This document shows positions 13,002 to 38,262 of a stretch of 64,000 nt of DNA, piece after piece. Location of the stretch: the NCBI GenBank assembly GCA_949710005.1, contig OX453286.1:1728501-1792500 (forward strand), written 5' to 3'. Made by a program: the position numbers and the translations under genes. Each line of letters begins with the position of its first letter. Position 1 is the stretch's first letter. The stretch comes from Ricordea florida. Taxonomy: Eukaryota; Cnidaria; Anthozoa; Corallimorpharia; Ricordeidae. Under the pieces are notes generated by a model. That model saw only the letters and a program-made list of their open reading frames with translations, ran no database searches and was not told the origin of the DNA.

Positions 13002-14524
13002 TTATTTGTGCAATATTTCTGGCTGGGGTGGTGGCACCTCTTCAACGTAGATCCGGGAAACCGAGTTCCAACCGGTATAACGATCACACGAACCATAACC
13101 AGCACAATTACCAACCCAGAATCCCACGCGCACCTTGCCATCGTGAACCTTCTCACAAACTCCTTCGATTTGTCGAACTCTGTGGAGATCTTTTTTTGCG
13201 TCATTTCCATTCACCATGTACACCACACCATCAATGGCGGCAGGCGCATTACACTCTGCACCGTTGAAAGTGAAGTACCATCGACCACAGCAAGCGTGGC
13301 AGTTAAATATACGAAGAGGGCCATTAAAGAATACGCGAAGACCAGTTTCCTCGTGCTTCTTCTCAAAAATACATTCCTGTAATAAACAAAGATATATTCA
13401 TGAAATCTTGACTTAGGTGCGGCGTAAAACGCACCAGTGACGTAACAAAAGATTACCAAGAAATTTCAAACAATGAACACGTCAACAATGGCCCAAAACA
13501 AACAAGATCTTCACATCGTTTTACACCGAACATAAACCAAAATCTTTTTGTGCGACCATTCTCTGGAGAGGTACTGTACCGAGCTCTGCTGCATGGTGCT
13601 TTTATTGAGATTATAAAGGTCTCCTGTCATCAATGGACGAAACCATTCTTTGGAAGGCTACGTAACTCAGTAAACAGTTCGTTACTGTAGTACTGTATGT
13701 TCTACTATTAATAATATACCTGCAAAAATTTCAACGCGCTGATTGGCTGAAAGAACGTTAGGTTATCCAAACCAGTGCAGAAAATTAAAATTGAGTGCGG
13801 AAATTTTGAAATTAAACTTTAGCATGTATATTATTAACAAGTAATCAAATGATTTCGAGTGCAATTTTGTAAAAATAAGCACTCATAAATTTTTCAGACA
13901 ACCAAATTCACTCGCCCTACAGGTTCGTGCAGTTTTTGCAGTCTTTAAAAAAATTGCTTGTGCTCATTTATTGCAAATTACACTCGAATCCATTTGATTA
14001 TCTATACGCATTGGGTTACAATGTTTTTATCGATGGATGAGACAGTTCAATGTTACAATTCCTTGAAAAACTGTTGTAGAGTACCTGAACGCGATGACAG
14101 TCATTTTACCAAATTTCCTAATAAAGATTGTAAACATCATCTTTAAATTTAGAAGTTCGTTGTCTTCAGTATGCAAAGGGAACGTAATTCGTTCTCGTGC
14201 GTTGTCTCTTACCTTGATTAAACCTGAATCCTGTCCGGCATTGAGATTGTTAAAAACGCATTGTTTCCAGTTACCAACCAGGCTTCCCGGCGGACCTGGT
14301 GGTCCCTGGTCTCCCTGGGGTCCTTCACTGCCATCATCTCCTTGCTCCCCCTTTGGACCCTCAGGTCCTTGAGGTCCCTGTGGTCCAACCTCACCATCCT
14401 TGCCACGTGAACCGGCGGCACCAGCTGGTCCAGCAGGGCCAGGGCTTCCTGGAATGCCTGGAATACCTGGTACACAGCCGTACTGGTTCTGGCAAGAGGA
14501 AGAGGAGCTTTTCTTGGAACCACA
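13002..14524 (-). CDS. CTHRC1-like secreted collagen triple-helix repeat protein, last two exons
   Basis: Two minus-strand exons join in phase 0. Exon A (14524-14213) follows a cag acceptor and holds a cysteine-containing serine-rich lead, about 20 Gly-X-Y triplets, then [19 protein letters not shown]. Exon B (13376-13002) starts [19 protein letters not shown] and continues through [17 protein letters not shown] and [20 protein letters not shown] to [13 protein letters not shown] and the stop. Order and residues match vertebrate CTHRC1 (collagen stretch, then a cysteine-rich globular domain with a C1q-like fold). CTHRC1 is a secreted matrix and Wnt/PCP-associated protein. The collagen stretch is longer than in human CTHRC1. 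228 residues are visible; the signal-peptide exon must lie above 14526 but was not found, so the gene is partial here. Confidence 0.85.
13690..13995. repeat. Foldback-rich segment in the CTHRC1-like intron
   Basis: Inverted pairs are visible: attaataatatac near 13707 against gtatattattaa near 13829, and a tcaaatgatttcgagtg / cactcgaatccatttga pair flanking 13845-13998. The segment contains gcgctgattggct. Confidence 0.5.
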
Positions 14525-16510
14525 CTGCACAGCAAGAAAAGCAAACGAATCTTGTTAGCACCTTAAATAGCACAAGGCTACACGCTTAACTACATTACTA
14601 AGACCCCTCTTAAAATGTCTTGTTATAATTTTATTATGGAATTACTTGTTTTTAAACGTATTTGTATCTAACAGATGCTTTTTATGTGTGTGTGGCTCCT
14701 CAATTATATGATTTGTTGCTGTAGTTCATTGTTCATAATTTATTGTGCACATAAAAATATATCAGCAGATACTGGTATTTGTTATTCAACAGATGATGAC
14801 ATTTATATGATCATAACACACTGTATTAGGAGAAGAAATGGTGGAAAGATCTAAAAAATAAATTAAGGTTACTTCAAACCGTCGCGAGGCTACATTGGTC
14901 GATTTGGTTTTTTGTTTTTTTTGTGAAGCAAATTAAGTTCGTTATTTAAGGTATCATTTTCTGAAAAATGTAGCTAAAATATTTAAACGCGCGCGAGTCA
15001 TTGGGAAAAAGAGATTTTTTAATAAAAGTTAATAAACTGCCAAGGTGTCACAATCCTCTTTAGTTATTACTCCCCTGCGATTGTTTCGGGGCAAATGACT
15101 TCATCCGGGAGATCCTATTTCAACTCATTAGCATTTTTAACTCGTGGATACGCGAAGCGTATTTGCGAGTTTTTGTGGGGACTCCGATATGCAAATTGTC
15201 ACTCACTCACTCACTCACTCACTCACTCACTCGCTCACTCACTCACTCACTCCAGTGTAGACACACTTCGTAATTAGTCGGATAGAACTCGGGGGCACCG
15301 ATATGAAGACGACAATTGTCGTGACCGAAGTCACGGAAGTCTGTTGATGAAAGTTCACGCTGAAAGTTTATCGTACCGTTGCCAGAGTTTGTAATGATTT
15401 TGTAGCTTAAGAGGACGATTAGCGAGGCCCTGTTAGGGGTAAATTTCGACAAGCGACGTGGCCTTGAAACGGCGACATAAAGGACCTGAAATGGCGACGA
15501 ACGACGAGCCGCTCACGGGAAATTACGACAGCGACCTTCGACCTTCCGAAATTGCGACGTGAAAAGGTTTGAAACTCAGACGCGCGACATAAACAACCTC
15601 ACTAACAGGGCCTCATTAGCGGTCTTACTAAAATCAAAAGGAGTTTAAATGTTTCCAGTTAGGACAATGACCAACTTGGAGACTGAATTTCATGAGCCTT
15701 TGACTCGGCCAGGCGCTAAACGTGAACAGATGATAACTATTCGCTTTTCCGACATCGACCGCCATCGACCGCCCCCAAGATTACAAGCAGTATATGAATT
15801 TCAGTTGGCTCGAAAGTGATCTGAAGATGAGAAAATCTCTTGCTAATATAGTAAGCTTTGATGAGAACTCATAGAGCGAAATTAGCACTTGAATGAGAAT
15901 TTATTTGAGCGAAATGAGTACTCGTTATTGAACGAAACCACTACTGAAAACAGAATAAATTGACGAATCCATGATGTGAAACCGAAGAACTTCTGCGGCC
16001 AACCTGGATAACAAACATCGCATGGAGGACTTTTCTACTGATTTAAGTGTTAGTACTAACAGGAATGGAGTTGGAAAAGTATTGGGACGGTCAAGAAGTA
16101 TGTCAACGCTTACCATTAAATATAGAGGCGCATGCCGTGACGGAGAACCAGGGTTCGAAAAGAGTAAGTCATGTAGAAAATGTATTAAGCGTTATATTAT
16201 ATACAATACACCACAAGCCGTTACAATGAAACGTTTTCTGTCTATTGATTTCCGAATTTACCTTGAAGTGAACTAGATTGTGTTGAAGTAGACATGTTGG
16301 AAAAATAGGCTTACCTGTTTTGCTTACTGTTGTGTGACTCATCATATTTACATTGTAAAAACAAGAAGTTATAAGGATAAAAACAAAGATGTATTGCTGT
16401 ATTAATGATGGCAAGTGTGATTTTTTTTAAGTGCAACCCTGAATATATATACCACTGATAACCTAAAATGAGATTGTACGGTAAATAAACTAATTCAACT
16501 TGATAAAGGA
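14525..16510. other. Gene-poor segment upstream of the CTHRC1-like exons
   Basis: The 5' exon of the CTHRC1-like gene should lie here or further right, but no ATG-initiated signal-peptide exon with a phase-0 donor was recognised. A short (TCAC)n microsatellite is at 15198-15251. A plus-strand frame at 16022-16163 ends at a good gtaagt donor but has no recognisable product. Confidence 0.4.
15198..15251. repeat. (TCAC)n microsatellite
   Basis: About 13 tandem tetranucleotides with a single interruption (tcgc). Confidence 0.9.
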
Positions 16511-16774
16511 TTGAGAGTCTTAATGATTTTAAGATCATCACATCAGCTGGGCTATCCTACATGGTTTTGTTCATTATCAGCTGCAGAATCAAGGTGGATA
16601 TTTCTGTTGCATACATTGAATAGACTTGTAGACAACAAAAACTATAATGATGATAAAATTGACAATGTCATGGCAACAAAATTCAGACCTTATTCAGAAG
16701 GACCCTGTTACTTTGAACACACAGACAGTGAGCAGCAGGATACCAGAACTACATTTGGTTTCGGTGCCATTTAA
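16511..16774 (+). pseudogene. Helitron-like N-terminal domain fragment
   Basis: The frame includes SSHQLGYPTWFCSLSAAESR followed by W and a hydrophobic stretch. This resembles the helitron helicase-like N-terminal domain, in which a G-x-P-T-x-F-x-T-L-S-A-A-D/E-x-x-W motif is typical. It ends in a stop after 87 codons; no Rep HUH motif or helicase domain is nearby, so it is a fragment. The assignment rests on motif memory only. Confidence 0.6.
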
Positions 16775-17593
16775 TCCTGTACCCTTATGTTAAGTTATCA
16801 AATTTTTTAACAACTGTATGCTTGCCACCTGCCTTATAACTGATGCCTAGTGTAGTCAAATGATTGGCGTCATGTACTCACTGTATGTTTATTTCAAAAA
16901 GCTACTCAGCTCCCTGGTCACTTTTATGTTGTGATTATAGATTATTAAAATTATCTTCAAGTTCATTCAATCACAACTCTGAAAAAACACCTCATTAATT
17001 TTTAAATTATTTCTTTTTTCTCTGTTTTGTAAACATATCCACGAGTTCACCATAGTCCTACTTTGATTTTGTTTACAACGCTTTCGAAACCAAATCCATT
17101 CGTCGTCATGAAAAGCTCCCGCTGTTCGCAAATGTAACAGATCACAGTTGGAAATGTTTGTACTTTCTTAACAAAATGGCTATACTATATCCCCAGTACT
17201 AAAATTTGCATCAAATACTTCAAAATTTACTGGACTCAAAACTTAACCAAGAGATCTCGTGTACGTAACGAATGCCTCCTTGAAGCCGCGCTGCGGCACT
17301 TGTTTCCCAGTTTGTTTTTTATTTAAGGAAGCACGTCGCTTTCCTTTCGTTTTGCCCATAGTTGACCACAGCTAAAACGTGTGCGCCTGGAACGTGACTG
17401 CGACACTATCGCTTTCCCGCGAAGCTCAAGTTTGCATACTGTGAACGCTAGGCTGGCGGCTTCTCAAGTTAACACATTCCTCTGTAAAGGCGTGATATGT
17501 TTATAAATCTTTAGAAGGCGAAAATTCCCACTCGTTTTTCGAGAGAATCAATTTTACGGTTTTCCATGAAATTTGGTCAGAACATTCACTAAT
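16775..17593. other. Intergenic, no gene seen
   Basis: AT-rich and then moderately GC-rich sequence without supported exons on either strand. Confidence 0.5.
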
Positions 17594-18330
17594 CCGCCGA
17601 CCGGTCAGCTCAGTTGGTAGAGCACCGGACTAGCGTGCGGGAGGTCGCGGGTTCAAACCCCGGCCGGACCAACACTAAGGGCCTTAAAATAATTGAGTAG
17701 AAAGTGCTGCCTTTGTAATGACATCTGCATATGGTTAGATTTTCTAGTCTTCTCGGATAAGGACGATAAACCGTAGACCCCGTCTCACATCTCTTTATAA
17801 TTGATTTGTAAATGTGGGACGTAAAAGAACCCATGGCACTGTTCGAAAAGGGTTGTGACTAGAATGGATACTTGAAAATAAGGTGAGACATTTCGTGACA
17901 CATATACAACAGAGGCTATCTCAAAATAAGGTGATATGGTGTCACCATAACATTTATTTGTATGAAAGCTGACCATTTCGAGTTAGTACTAAAACCCTAA
18001 TCACTATAGATAAGTGTCTAACCGACCAGTTATTCTCTCCGTAAACAGTTTCGTTTATCTGGCAAAGCTGGTCAACAGATATTGCCATGTAACGTGACCA
18101 AAATATATGTCTCGCGTGATAACCTTTGTTGTATATGTATCACAAAATGTCTCACCTTATTTTGAATTATCCATTCCAGTCACAACCGTTCGAAATGGTG
18201 TAATGGTCTAGCTGACTCGTGCCGTCATTGGTCTGGACGGGTTCATTAATGTGAGGCGCATTTGAAAACTGTATAGTTGAATTTGCGCCATTTTAGTGAA
18301 TGTCATTATTATTCATTATTATTAATAGAT
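17594..18330 (+). mobile_element. tRNA-derived SINE, split by an inserted foldback element
   Basis: The head resembles a tRNA gene, with an A box in agctcagttggtagag and a B box in gggttcaaacccc. A body shared with 29314-29640 follows (ccttaaaataattgag, ggataaggacgataaaccg). The body stops at 17850 and resumes at 18188, and it ends in a gcgcatttgaaa-type tail with attatt repeats. The intervening 17851-18187 is a separate element. Confidence 0.85.
17851..18187. mobile_element. Foldback MITE (hAT-like) inserted in a SINE
   Basis: The inverted arms are about 60 bp and begin ggttgtgactagaatggata, complementary to the right end tatccattccagtcacaacc. The flanks are gttcgaaaag on the left and gttcgaaatg on the right. 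That is a target-site duplication of 8 perfect bases, or 10 with one mismatch, and an 8-bp duplication is typical of hAT-type insertion. No coding capacity is seen. Confidence 0.85.
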
Positions 18331-18937
18331 ATGGAACAAAAAGGTGTCAGCGAATTCCTTTATTTTAAATACTTTTCTCATGGCGGACTCTAACGCAACA
18401 GGTTACGCGAATTTTTCGATAGTCGAACTTGACAGATCTATAAAAAGATAACCAATAGAAATAAAAGAAAATGCTGACACCCATTTGGAGATTGATGCTT
18501 TGTGATTAACACTGCCAGTTATTTTGCTTGAACGATCGCATTTGATACCTGATTAATTCGCTGTTATGTCAGTCGGTCATTTTGGAGTTGACGGCTTCTG
18601 CCGTCTTTGGAAAGCAAAAGCCAAGACAAAACATAATTTTATTGATATATAGTTTGTGGGGGTTTCCTTAAAAACAGCGCGCGTACGAATTTTTTCTGGA
18701 GGACACCCGTGAAGGTTTGAAGTAACCTTAACTTGGCGCAAATTTACAAGTTACAACTGCTATTAATACAACTAACCGATCCCGATGAATCGCCATCGTC
18801 CATCTTATAAGAAAACGATGTCTGACAGACACATAAAACCACTGTTACCAAGACTGCTACGGAAATGGCCGACATGTTGGTAACTGAGGTGATGGCTGCA
18901 ATTGTAAAACACAACAAAGTCATGTTGCTTGTCTTTT

Positions 18938-19235
18938 CAGTGAATTGTCACACTGCATGGTCTGATCCACAGATGAGAAAGTTAGAAATAAACTGTTTAG
19001 TTGGACAAACTGTACCACAGAACAGTACTGTTAAGTAGCTTTACAAAGAACGGTCACACTGCATGCAGTCTTATCCTCGGATGAAAAAGTTAGAAATAAA
19101 CTGTTTAGTTGGACAAACAGTACCACAGTGCAGAACTGCTTAGTAGCTTTACAGAGAATGGCCACACCGCTGCGTGGTTTGATACACAGATGAAAAAGTT
19201 AGAACCATACTGTATAGTAAAACAAACAGTACTTG
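18938..19235. repeat. Dispersed ~108-bp repeat, locus 2 (about three units)
   Basis: Units start near 18930, 19034 and 19142, so the period is about 108 bp. Each has agtagctttacaaag, a cactgcatg block and a gaaaaagttagaa block. Confidence 0.85.
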
Positions 19236-19319
19236 ATGTTATTGTGCGAGCTCAGCGTGATTTCTCAGTCTCTCGTACAGATCTGAATTATTTAACTTTA
19301 TTCGGCATCGACAAATAAT

Positions 19320-19470
19320 TAGCAATTAATGAATGAGGCTGAGTAGGATATGAAGAATTAAGCGGATCGAGGAAGGTGTTATCCACCGAGGCCGTAGGCC
19401 GAGGTGGATAACACCCTTCCGAGATCCGCTTATTCTTAATATCCTACGAAAGCCGAATTCGTTAATTGCT
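19320..19470. repeat. Long near-perfect hairpin
   Basis: The arms pair agcaattaatgaatgaggct on the left with its near-complement ending gttaattgct on the right. The centre reads gaggccgtaggccgaggtgg. The arms are about 70 bases, as in the hairpin half of the 304-bp family but with unrelated sequence. Confidence 0.8.
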
Positions 19471-22400
19471 TTATTATTTATCAAAATATTTTCAAACACT
19501 TAAAGGAGAAAATGAGCTTCATTTTCACACACCCACCAGCAATATAGCAAAACACCAAAATAACACAAGCTCGTCCCCAGGTCTTCTCGGTTAACGGTGC
19601 ATTAACCTGCGAAAACGCTGCATTTTTGACGTCATTTCATCGTTAAAGTGAAAATTCTTCCAAATTTGGTCATCAGTAACTGGTTATGGTGAATTAAACG
19701 TGTGCTTTTAGCCAATCAGAATCGGGGAAATATTTTGAATGAATAATAATGGATTGTTTAGTATTGAACCGTTAAGCGTTTTTTTTGTCTTCAAAGACCT
19801 CACAAGCACCTTGTAGTTTCCAGCATCTGTGACTCAATTGAATCACTTTCAGAAGTACAACAAATGACGCAAATTATCGGCTAACCAAAGTACTTTTATT
19901 TTGAGTGGTTCAATTGCGCAAAGCGGAACTTATTTCTTAGCCCTCGGGGAAATAACATACTAATGTGGTTATTATTCGGAGCAGAGAGCGAAAACGGGAA
20001 CTTTTCTTAAGTGGCAATATTCAATATGGCTAGGTTAAAGGGAAAACAAAAGACATGCGACCCCTAAGCGGAAAAAGTTTTACACGGACACCGAAAAAAA
20101 TAAAAAACAAATTAAGAAAAACTGAATTCCCTGCATAACCGGAGCACTGAACTTTATTCCTCGTGCGGACGTAGAAAGTAATAAATGGCTTAGGATATGG
20201 ATACAACTGCAGGATGGAACCATGCTTGCGCAACTTTTTGGGATGTGACTCTTTAAAAAAAGTTAACAGTGCATAACACTGGTGGCGAGCTGGAGAGTCA
20301 TGTCTAAACACTTCAAAGCAATGCTGTCGTTAGACACGCAACGTACAACAACTACAGTGTCAGGCCGGATTTACAAGTTTTTTTTTTAATCAACTCATTG
20401 TTCGTACTTTTAGCTTTCATTTAATAAGACGGACAAATTGTGCACCCTCTTCAAAGGTTAGGTGAGCCTATAGAAGCGTAGGCCGTAAAACGATATTTCT
20501 TGCTCGAGCAATGGGTGTTGCATTTCGTGTAAAAATGTCAAGTTTTTTAACATGTACTTTTGAGGGTATCCAGGGAAACACCTTCAACTGAAAGATTGAT
20601 CAAACCTGTTTTGGAAGCACAAGCCTAGCTATACATATGATACGTTGTACTTATCTGCATTCGCTGGTCTCCGAAACTTCATTTTTCACCTTGTCAACAT
20701 AACTTAGTGGGTCAGTACAACGGACCGGGATAAAACTTTTTTCTTGAGCTAGAGTACCCTCTTGTTTACAAAAACCAATTCAAACCAAAAAATCGTACTT
20801 ACCAATTTACGTCCCTCCTCTTAGACTATTTCGATTATCTGGGCTAACCTGGGCTTGGGCCAATTGATATACTAAACATTTGGCCAATCAGAGCACAGAA
20901 ATTTATAATAGTTCCAATTTGATTGAAACAATACGTGATTGTAAATGCCTCTTTCTAAGGTGAGAGTCTTAAGTCATTCTATGGCACGCAGCCTTTACTA
21001 GTTATGTAATTTTGTCAACTCAATGCGTGGCCTATTGCTTTATAAAAAATCAATTTAAATTTGACCCCCTATGTAATTCCGGCACAACTTATCCGTGGAC
21101 AACTGTGATGAACCGAGCGGATCATTCTTCAAAAAACTACTGAGAAGTACAGAACTTTTAAAACTGCTTGTTTCACACAAATTGTAATTCCAACTTTTTA
21201 TCTGTGGCAGATGAAAGTGGATGAAACGACACAGTGTGATCATTTATTGCGAAGTCATTCACAGCTGAACAGTACTGCTTTGTGGTAAAGTTTATTCCAC
21301 CATCCAATGCGTACCCCCTGCGGTGAAATTTGTGGCTATTGTCTTAACGTTTGCCCCAGCAATATCAAAAGGGAACTTTTTATAAGTACCGTCATTGAAA
21401 ATTACGTCAATTAAGATCAAATGATGAAAATACGCTTATTGTGAATTCTAGCGGTCCATGTGTCTGTATGAACAGTAGAGAAGGCACATTTTTACTGCAC
21501 GGTGAAGAAAGATTTATTTCGACAGTTCCAAAAAAAAACACACAAAACTTACGAGCACTCTTGAGTACCTTATGATCACTGAGCCCTGATGATTTCAAAT
21601 CCTTAAAATTCATGCAAGAAATGTTAGTAATCGGTCATCCAAACAGGAAACCTAAGCATAATTCCGGGGAGTGGGGAGGGTAGGGTGAATTGGTTACCTG
21701 GGATTAAGCCTTTTTGACCGTGGACTTTGGATGTCGGGTGGCGAACTAGTTGTTTTGCTTCAGTAGTGAAAAAGAAGTCCTATTGCCAGCATTTAGTTTC
21801 GAAGTTTAATTTTTTGTCGCGTTTCAATTTTCAGGTATTCTGGGGGATGGTTCATTTTTTACGAGGTGTTGGGGGGGGGGGGAGGGAGGGGAGGCTGGTG
21901 GAATTTGAGAGGGTACTGAGTAAAAAAATGGCTTTTTAGGCGGGCCAGCAAAAAAAAGAAAAACGGGGAGCACGCAAAATATTTTTGGCAATACTTTAAG
22001 ATACGAAATGCTGTAGTATTTTTAGAACATAGATCCGACGGAAATATTCTAAGTAGATTTAAAATTAATAAAGAAGTTACTTCTGCTTTAAAGGTTTTTT
22101 TTGGTGGGGGGTGGAGGGATAATAAAAAAGAATTACCCTTTTGGGGGCCATGAGAAAAAAATTATTGACTGTTGGGGCTCATGCAAATTCTTAAAAAATG
22201 AACGGTTCCTAACTTTTGCACGTAGAGTTCTCTGTCGTATTGACTTTCGATGCTCCAACTTCATACTGAGGGTTAAATAGGATGGTACAGAATAGCATTC
22301 ACAATAACCTCCCTCGCCGCATTGTGAATAATCGAGTAAAATCGACGCCTTGATTCTCCCTGAAATATACCAAAATACATCCAGGATACTGTTGAGGCAA

Positions 22401-22486
22401 GGCAGTGGAAGTGCAAATAAGATCTTACTTATCTATTGCGCCTTTTTAATTTCTGACTCGGGTTAAAATAATAATGAACTTTAATA
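19471..22486. other. Gene-poor segment
   Basis: No exon chain or recognisable protein was found on either strand. CCAATCAGA cores occur at 19711 and 20883. A G-tract element is at 21841-22210, starting ggttcattttttacgagg and ending with an inverted aaaaaatgaacggttcc. It is related to the one at 9346. Confidence 0.5.
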
Positions 22487-23292
22487 AGTGCTTAAGCAAG
22501 CAAAGCATTTCAAGCAAGCAAAGCTGCTCAAGCAAGTAAAGCACCTCAAGCAAGCAAAGCACCTCAAGTAAGCAAAGCACCTAGAGTAAGGAAAGCATCT
22601 CAAGTAAGCAAAGCATCTCAAGCAAGCAAAGCACCTCAAGCAAGCAAAGCACCTAGAGTAAGGAAAGCATCTCAAGCAAGCAAAGCATCTCAAGCAGGCA
22701 AAGCACCTCAAGCAAGCAAAGCATTTCAAGCATGCAAAGCACCTCAAGCAAGTAAAGCATCTCAAGCAGGCAAAGCACCTCAAGTAAGCAAAGCATCTCA
22801 AGTAAGCAAAGCATCTCAAGTAAGCAAAGCATTTCAAGCAAGCAAAACACCTCAAGCAAGCAAAGCACCTCAAGCAAGCAAAGGTCCTCAAGTAAGGAAG
22901 GCGCCTCAAGCAAGCAAAGCATCTCAAGCAGGCAAAGCATCTCAAGTAAGCAAAGCATCTCAAGCAAGTAAAGCACCTCAAGCAAGCAAAGCACCTCAAG
23001 TAAGCAAAGCACCTCAAGTAAGTAAAGCATCTCAAGCAAGCAAAGCATCTCAAGTAAGCAAAGCACCTCAAGCAGGCAAAGCACCTCAAGTAAGCAAAGC
23101 ACCTCAAGCAGGCAAAGCACCTCAAGTAAGCAAAGCATCTCAAGCAGGCAAAGCACCTCAAGGAAGCAAAGCATCTCAAGTAGGCAAAGCACCTCAAGTA
23201 AGCAAAGCATCTCAAGCAGGCAAAGCACCTCAAGTAAGCAAAGCATCTCAAGCAGGCAAAGCATCTCAAGTAAGCTAAGCATCTCAAGCAGG
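22487..23292. repeat. 18-bp minisatellite, about 45 units
   Basis: The tandem unit cacctcaagcaagcaaag varies mainly at two positions (cacc/catc and agcaagc/agtaagc/agcaggc). Because the period is a multiple of three and the unit lacks stops on the minus strand, minus-strand frames of 284 and 216 codons stay open across it. That is expected by construction and is not evidence of coding. Confidence 0.95.
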
Positions 23293-23403
23293 GATGCAGG
23301 CAAAATATATGGACAACTATATGATGGCTTGACATGAGGTACTTACCGAATTAGCCGTCATAACTTGGAGTTCCCGAGATGCTTTTCAGGTAACAAGTCA
23401 AAA

Positions 23404-23484
23404 TGGCGGACGATGCAACGTTAGTTTTTCGGAAGAATGGCAACGCATTGGAGTCCTTTTTCATCTTTCCAAACTCATATTGAT
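23404..23484 (+). promoter_or_regulatory. Possible upstream ORF in the DHX16 leader
   Basis: An ATG in an aaaATGGcg context opens 26 codons (starting MADDATLVF) and closes about 65 bases before the DHX16 ATG. Whether it lies in the mature 5' leader cannot be told from sequence. Confidence 0.3.
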
Positions 23485-23547
23485 TGTTATTGCTCCTTAG
23501 GATTTCTTGTGGTTGTTTCTTTGACAAACCATTAGATAAGTAGCATC

Positions 23548-37325
<13,778 letters not shown>

Positions 37326-37876
37326 CGGCGTGACAACTGCATCAAGAAGTGTCACGCACAGATATATCACGCGTGCAGGAGGATGTAGTGGAGTGATAAA
37401 ACACGTCACGTCAACGGAAATAACAGAATGTAACAAGACATAGTCCCAGCGTTACTTTGTAAAAACGGTCAGATTTGACGCAAAAAATCCTTGACTGCAG
37501 ATATCGGTGCTGTATAGCCCGTTGTTACAAGGGACATGAAAGCAGAGTGGAAAGTGTGATTGCCCGCGAACATTTCTGACACTCGCATTCAGGACAGCGG
37601 TAGAAATCGTTTAGCACGAATGGCGAGCAGCTGGCGGTGGATGGATGAAAAAAAACAGCCATTTTCTTTTTTTATGCAAAAGAATTCTTTACACCCCAAG
37701 TTGTACATGGCACCGAGTTATGTAAAAATAGTTTTTTCAAGCTCCTTGTAAATATCTTGAAAGACAGAACCCGGCGCAAAGAGGGAGAGAGTAGTATTGT
37801 GAATACAAGAAAATCTAACCACATACAGTTGCAGCAACTGCATGCTGATGATTGTATATACAATATAAATGTACAT
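37326..37876. other. DHX16 3' flank
   Basis: Probable 3' UTR and downstream sequence. No clear canonical AATAAA was seen close to the stop, and no other gene is visible. Confidence 0.4.
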
Positions 37877-38262
37877 TTCACTCGTGTTCTCAAATGCCCG
37901 TCGTGTTTTATCACAGTGTAATACACGGCTTAGGCTTCTTTATTCGCTTTATGATATAGATTTTACATGCCGCGAGTAGAAACAGCAGAGCATACAGATC
38001 GACAAACCGACGCCATTTATACCAACTACTCAACTGTTTTCGCTTCTTCTTCTTCTTTATTTGTTTTATTATCCTCAGCTTCAAAACTTTCTGCTGCTTC
38101 GCAGAGAACTCCATCATGAATTTCTTCAAAGAAAATGTTTTTCGACATCTCTTAGAGAATTGTCGAGTAGAGGTAATGTGGCGACAAAAAATAAAACACG
38201 CTTTTTCTATGTTTTATACTCTGATAAAACATAGGTTTTTAACCAATCAGAGCGCGCGTAAG
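37877..38262. mobile_element. ~370-bp dispersed element, copy 1
   Basis: It shares long stretches with 55673-56030 in the same orientation: gtgttctcaaatg, atcacagtgtaatacacgg, ttaggcttctt, tcagcttcaaaactttctgc, ccatcatgaatttcttcaa and aataaaacacgctttttct, ending at the core ccaatcagagcgcgc. The minus-strand frame across it is lysine-rich and has no recognisable product. Confidence 0.8.

Noticed and set aside
12951-13382. 143-codon plus-strand frame
   Set aside because: It is the antisense shadow of the CTHRC1-like last exon.
14299-14589. Plus-strand frame across the collagen exon
   Set aside because: It is a shadow of the GC-rich Gly-X-Y repeat on the minus strand.
16022-16163. Plus-strand frame ending at a good gtaagt donor
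   Set aside because: No recognisable product, no phase-compatible partner exon found, and two frames are open equally long.
16169-16414. Possible signal-peptide exon for the CTHRC1-like gene (hydrophobic frame with a phase-0 gtaagc donor)
   Set aside because: The frame has a stop upstream and no ATG before the hydrophobic stretch, so it cannot start the protein without a further unseen exon.
17594-17673. tRNA-like sequence with A and B boxes
   Set aside because: The acceptor arms do not pair well, and the downstream body is shared with 29314. It is a SINE head, not a tRNA gene.
22481-23335. 284-codon minus-strand open frame
   Set aside because: It is a by-product of an 18-bp tandem repeat lacking stops; a second frame is open for the same reason.
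37911-38129. Lysine-rich minus-strand frame of 72 codons
   Set aside because: It lies in a dispersed repeat; the second copy at 55.8 kb does not keep the frame intact.
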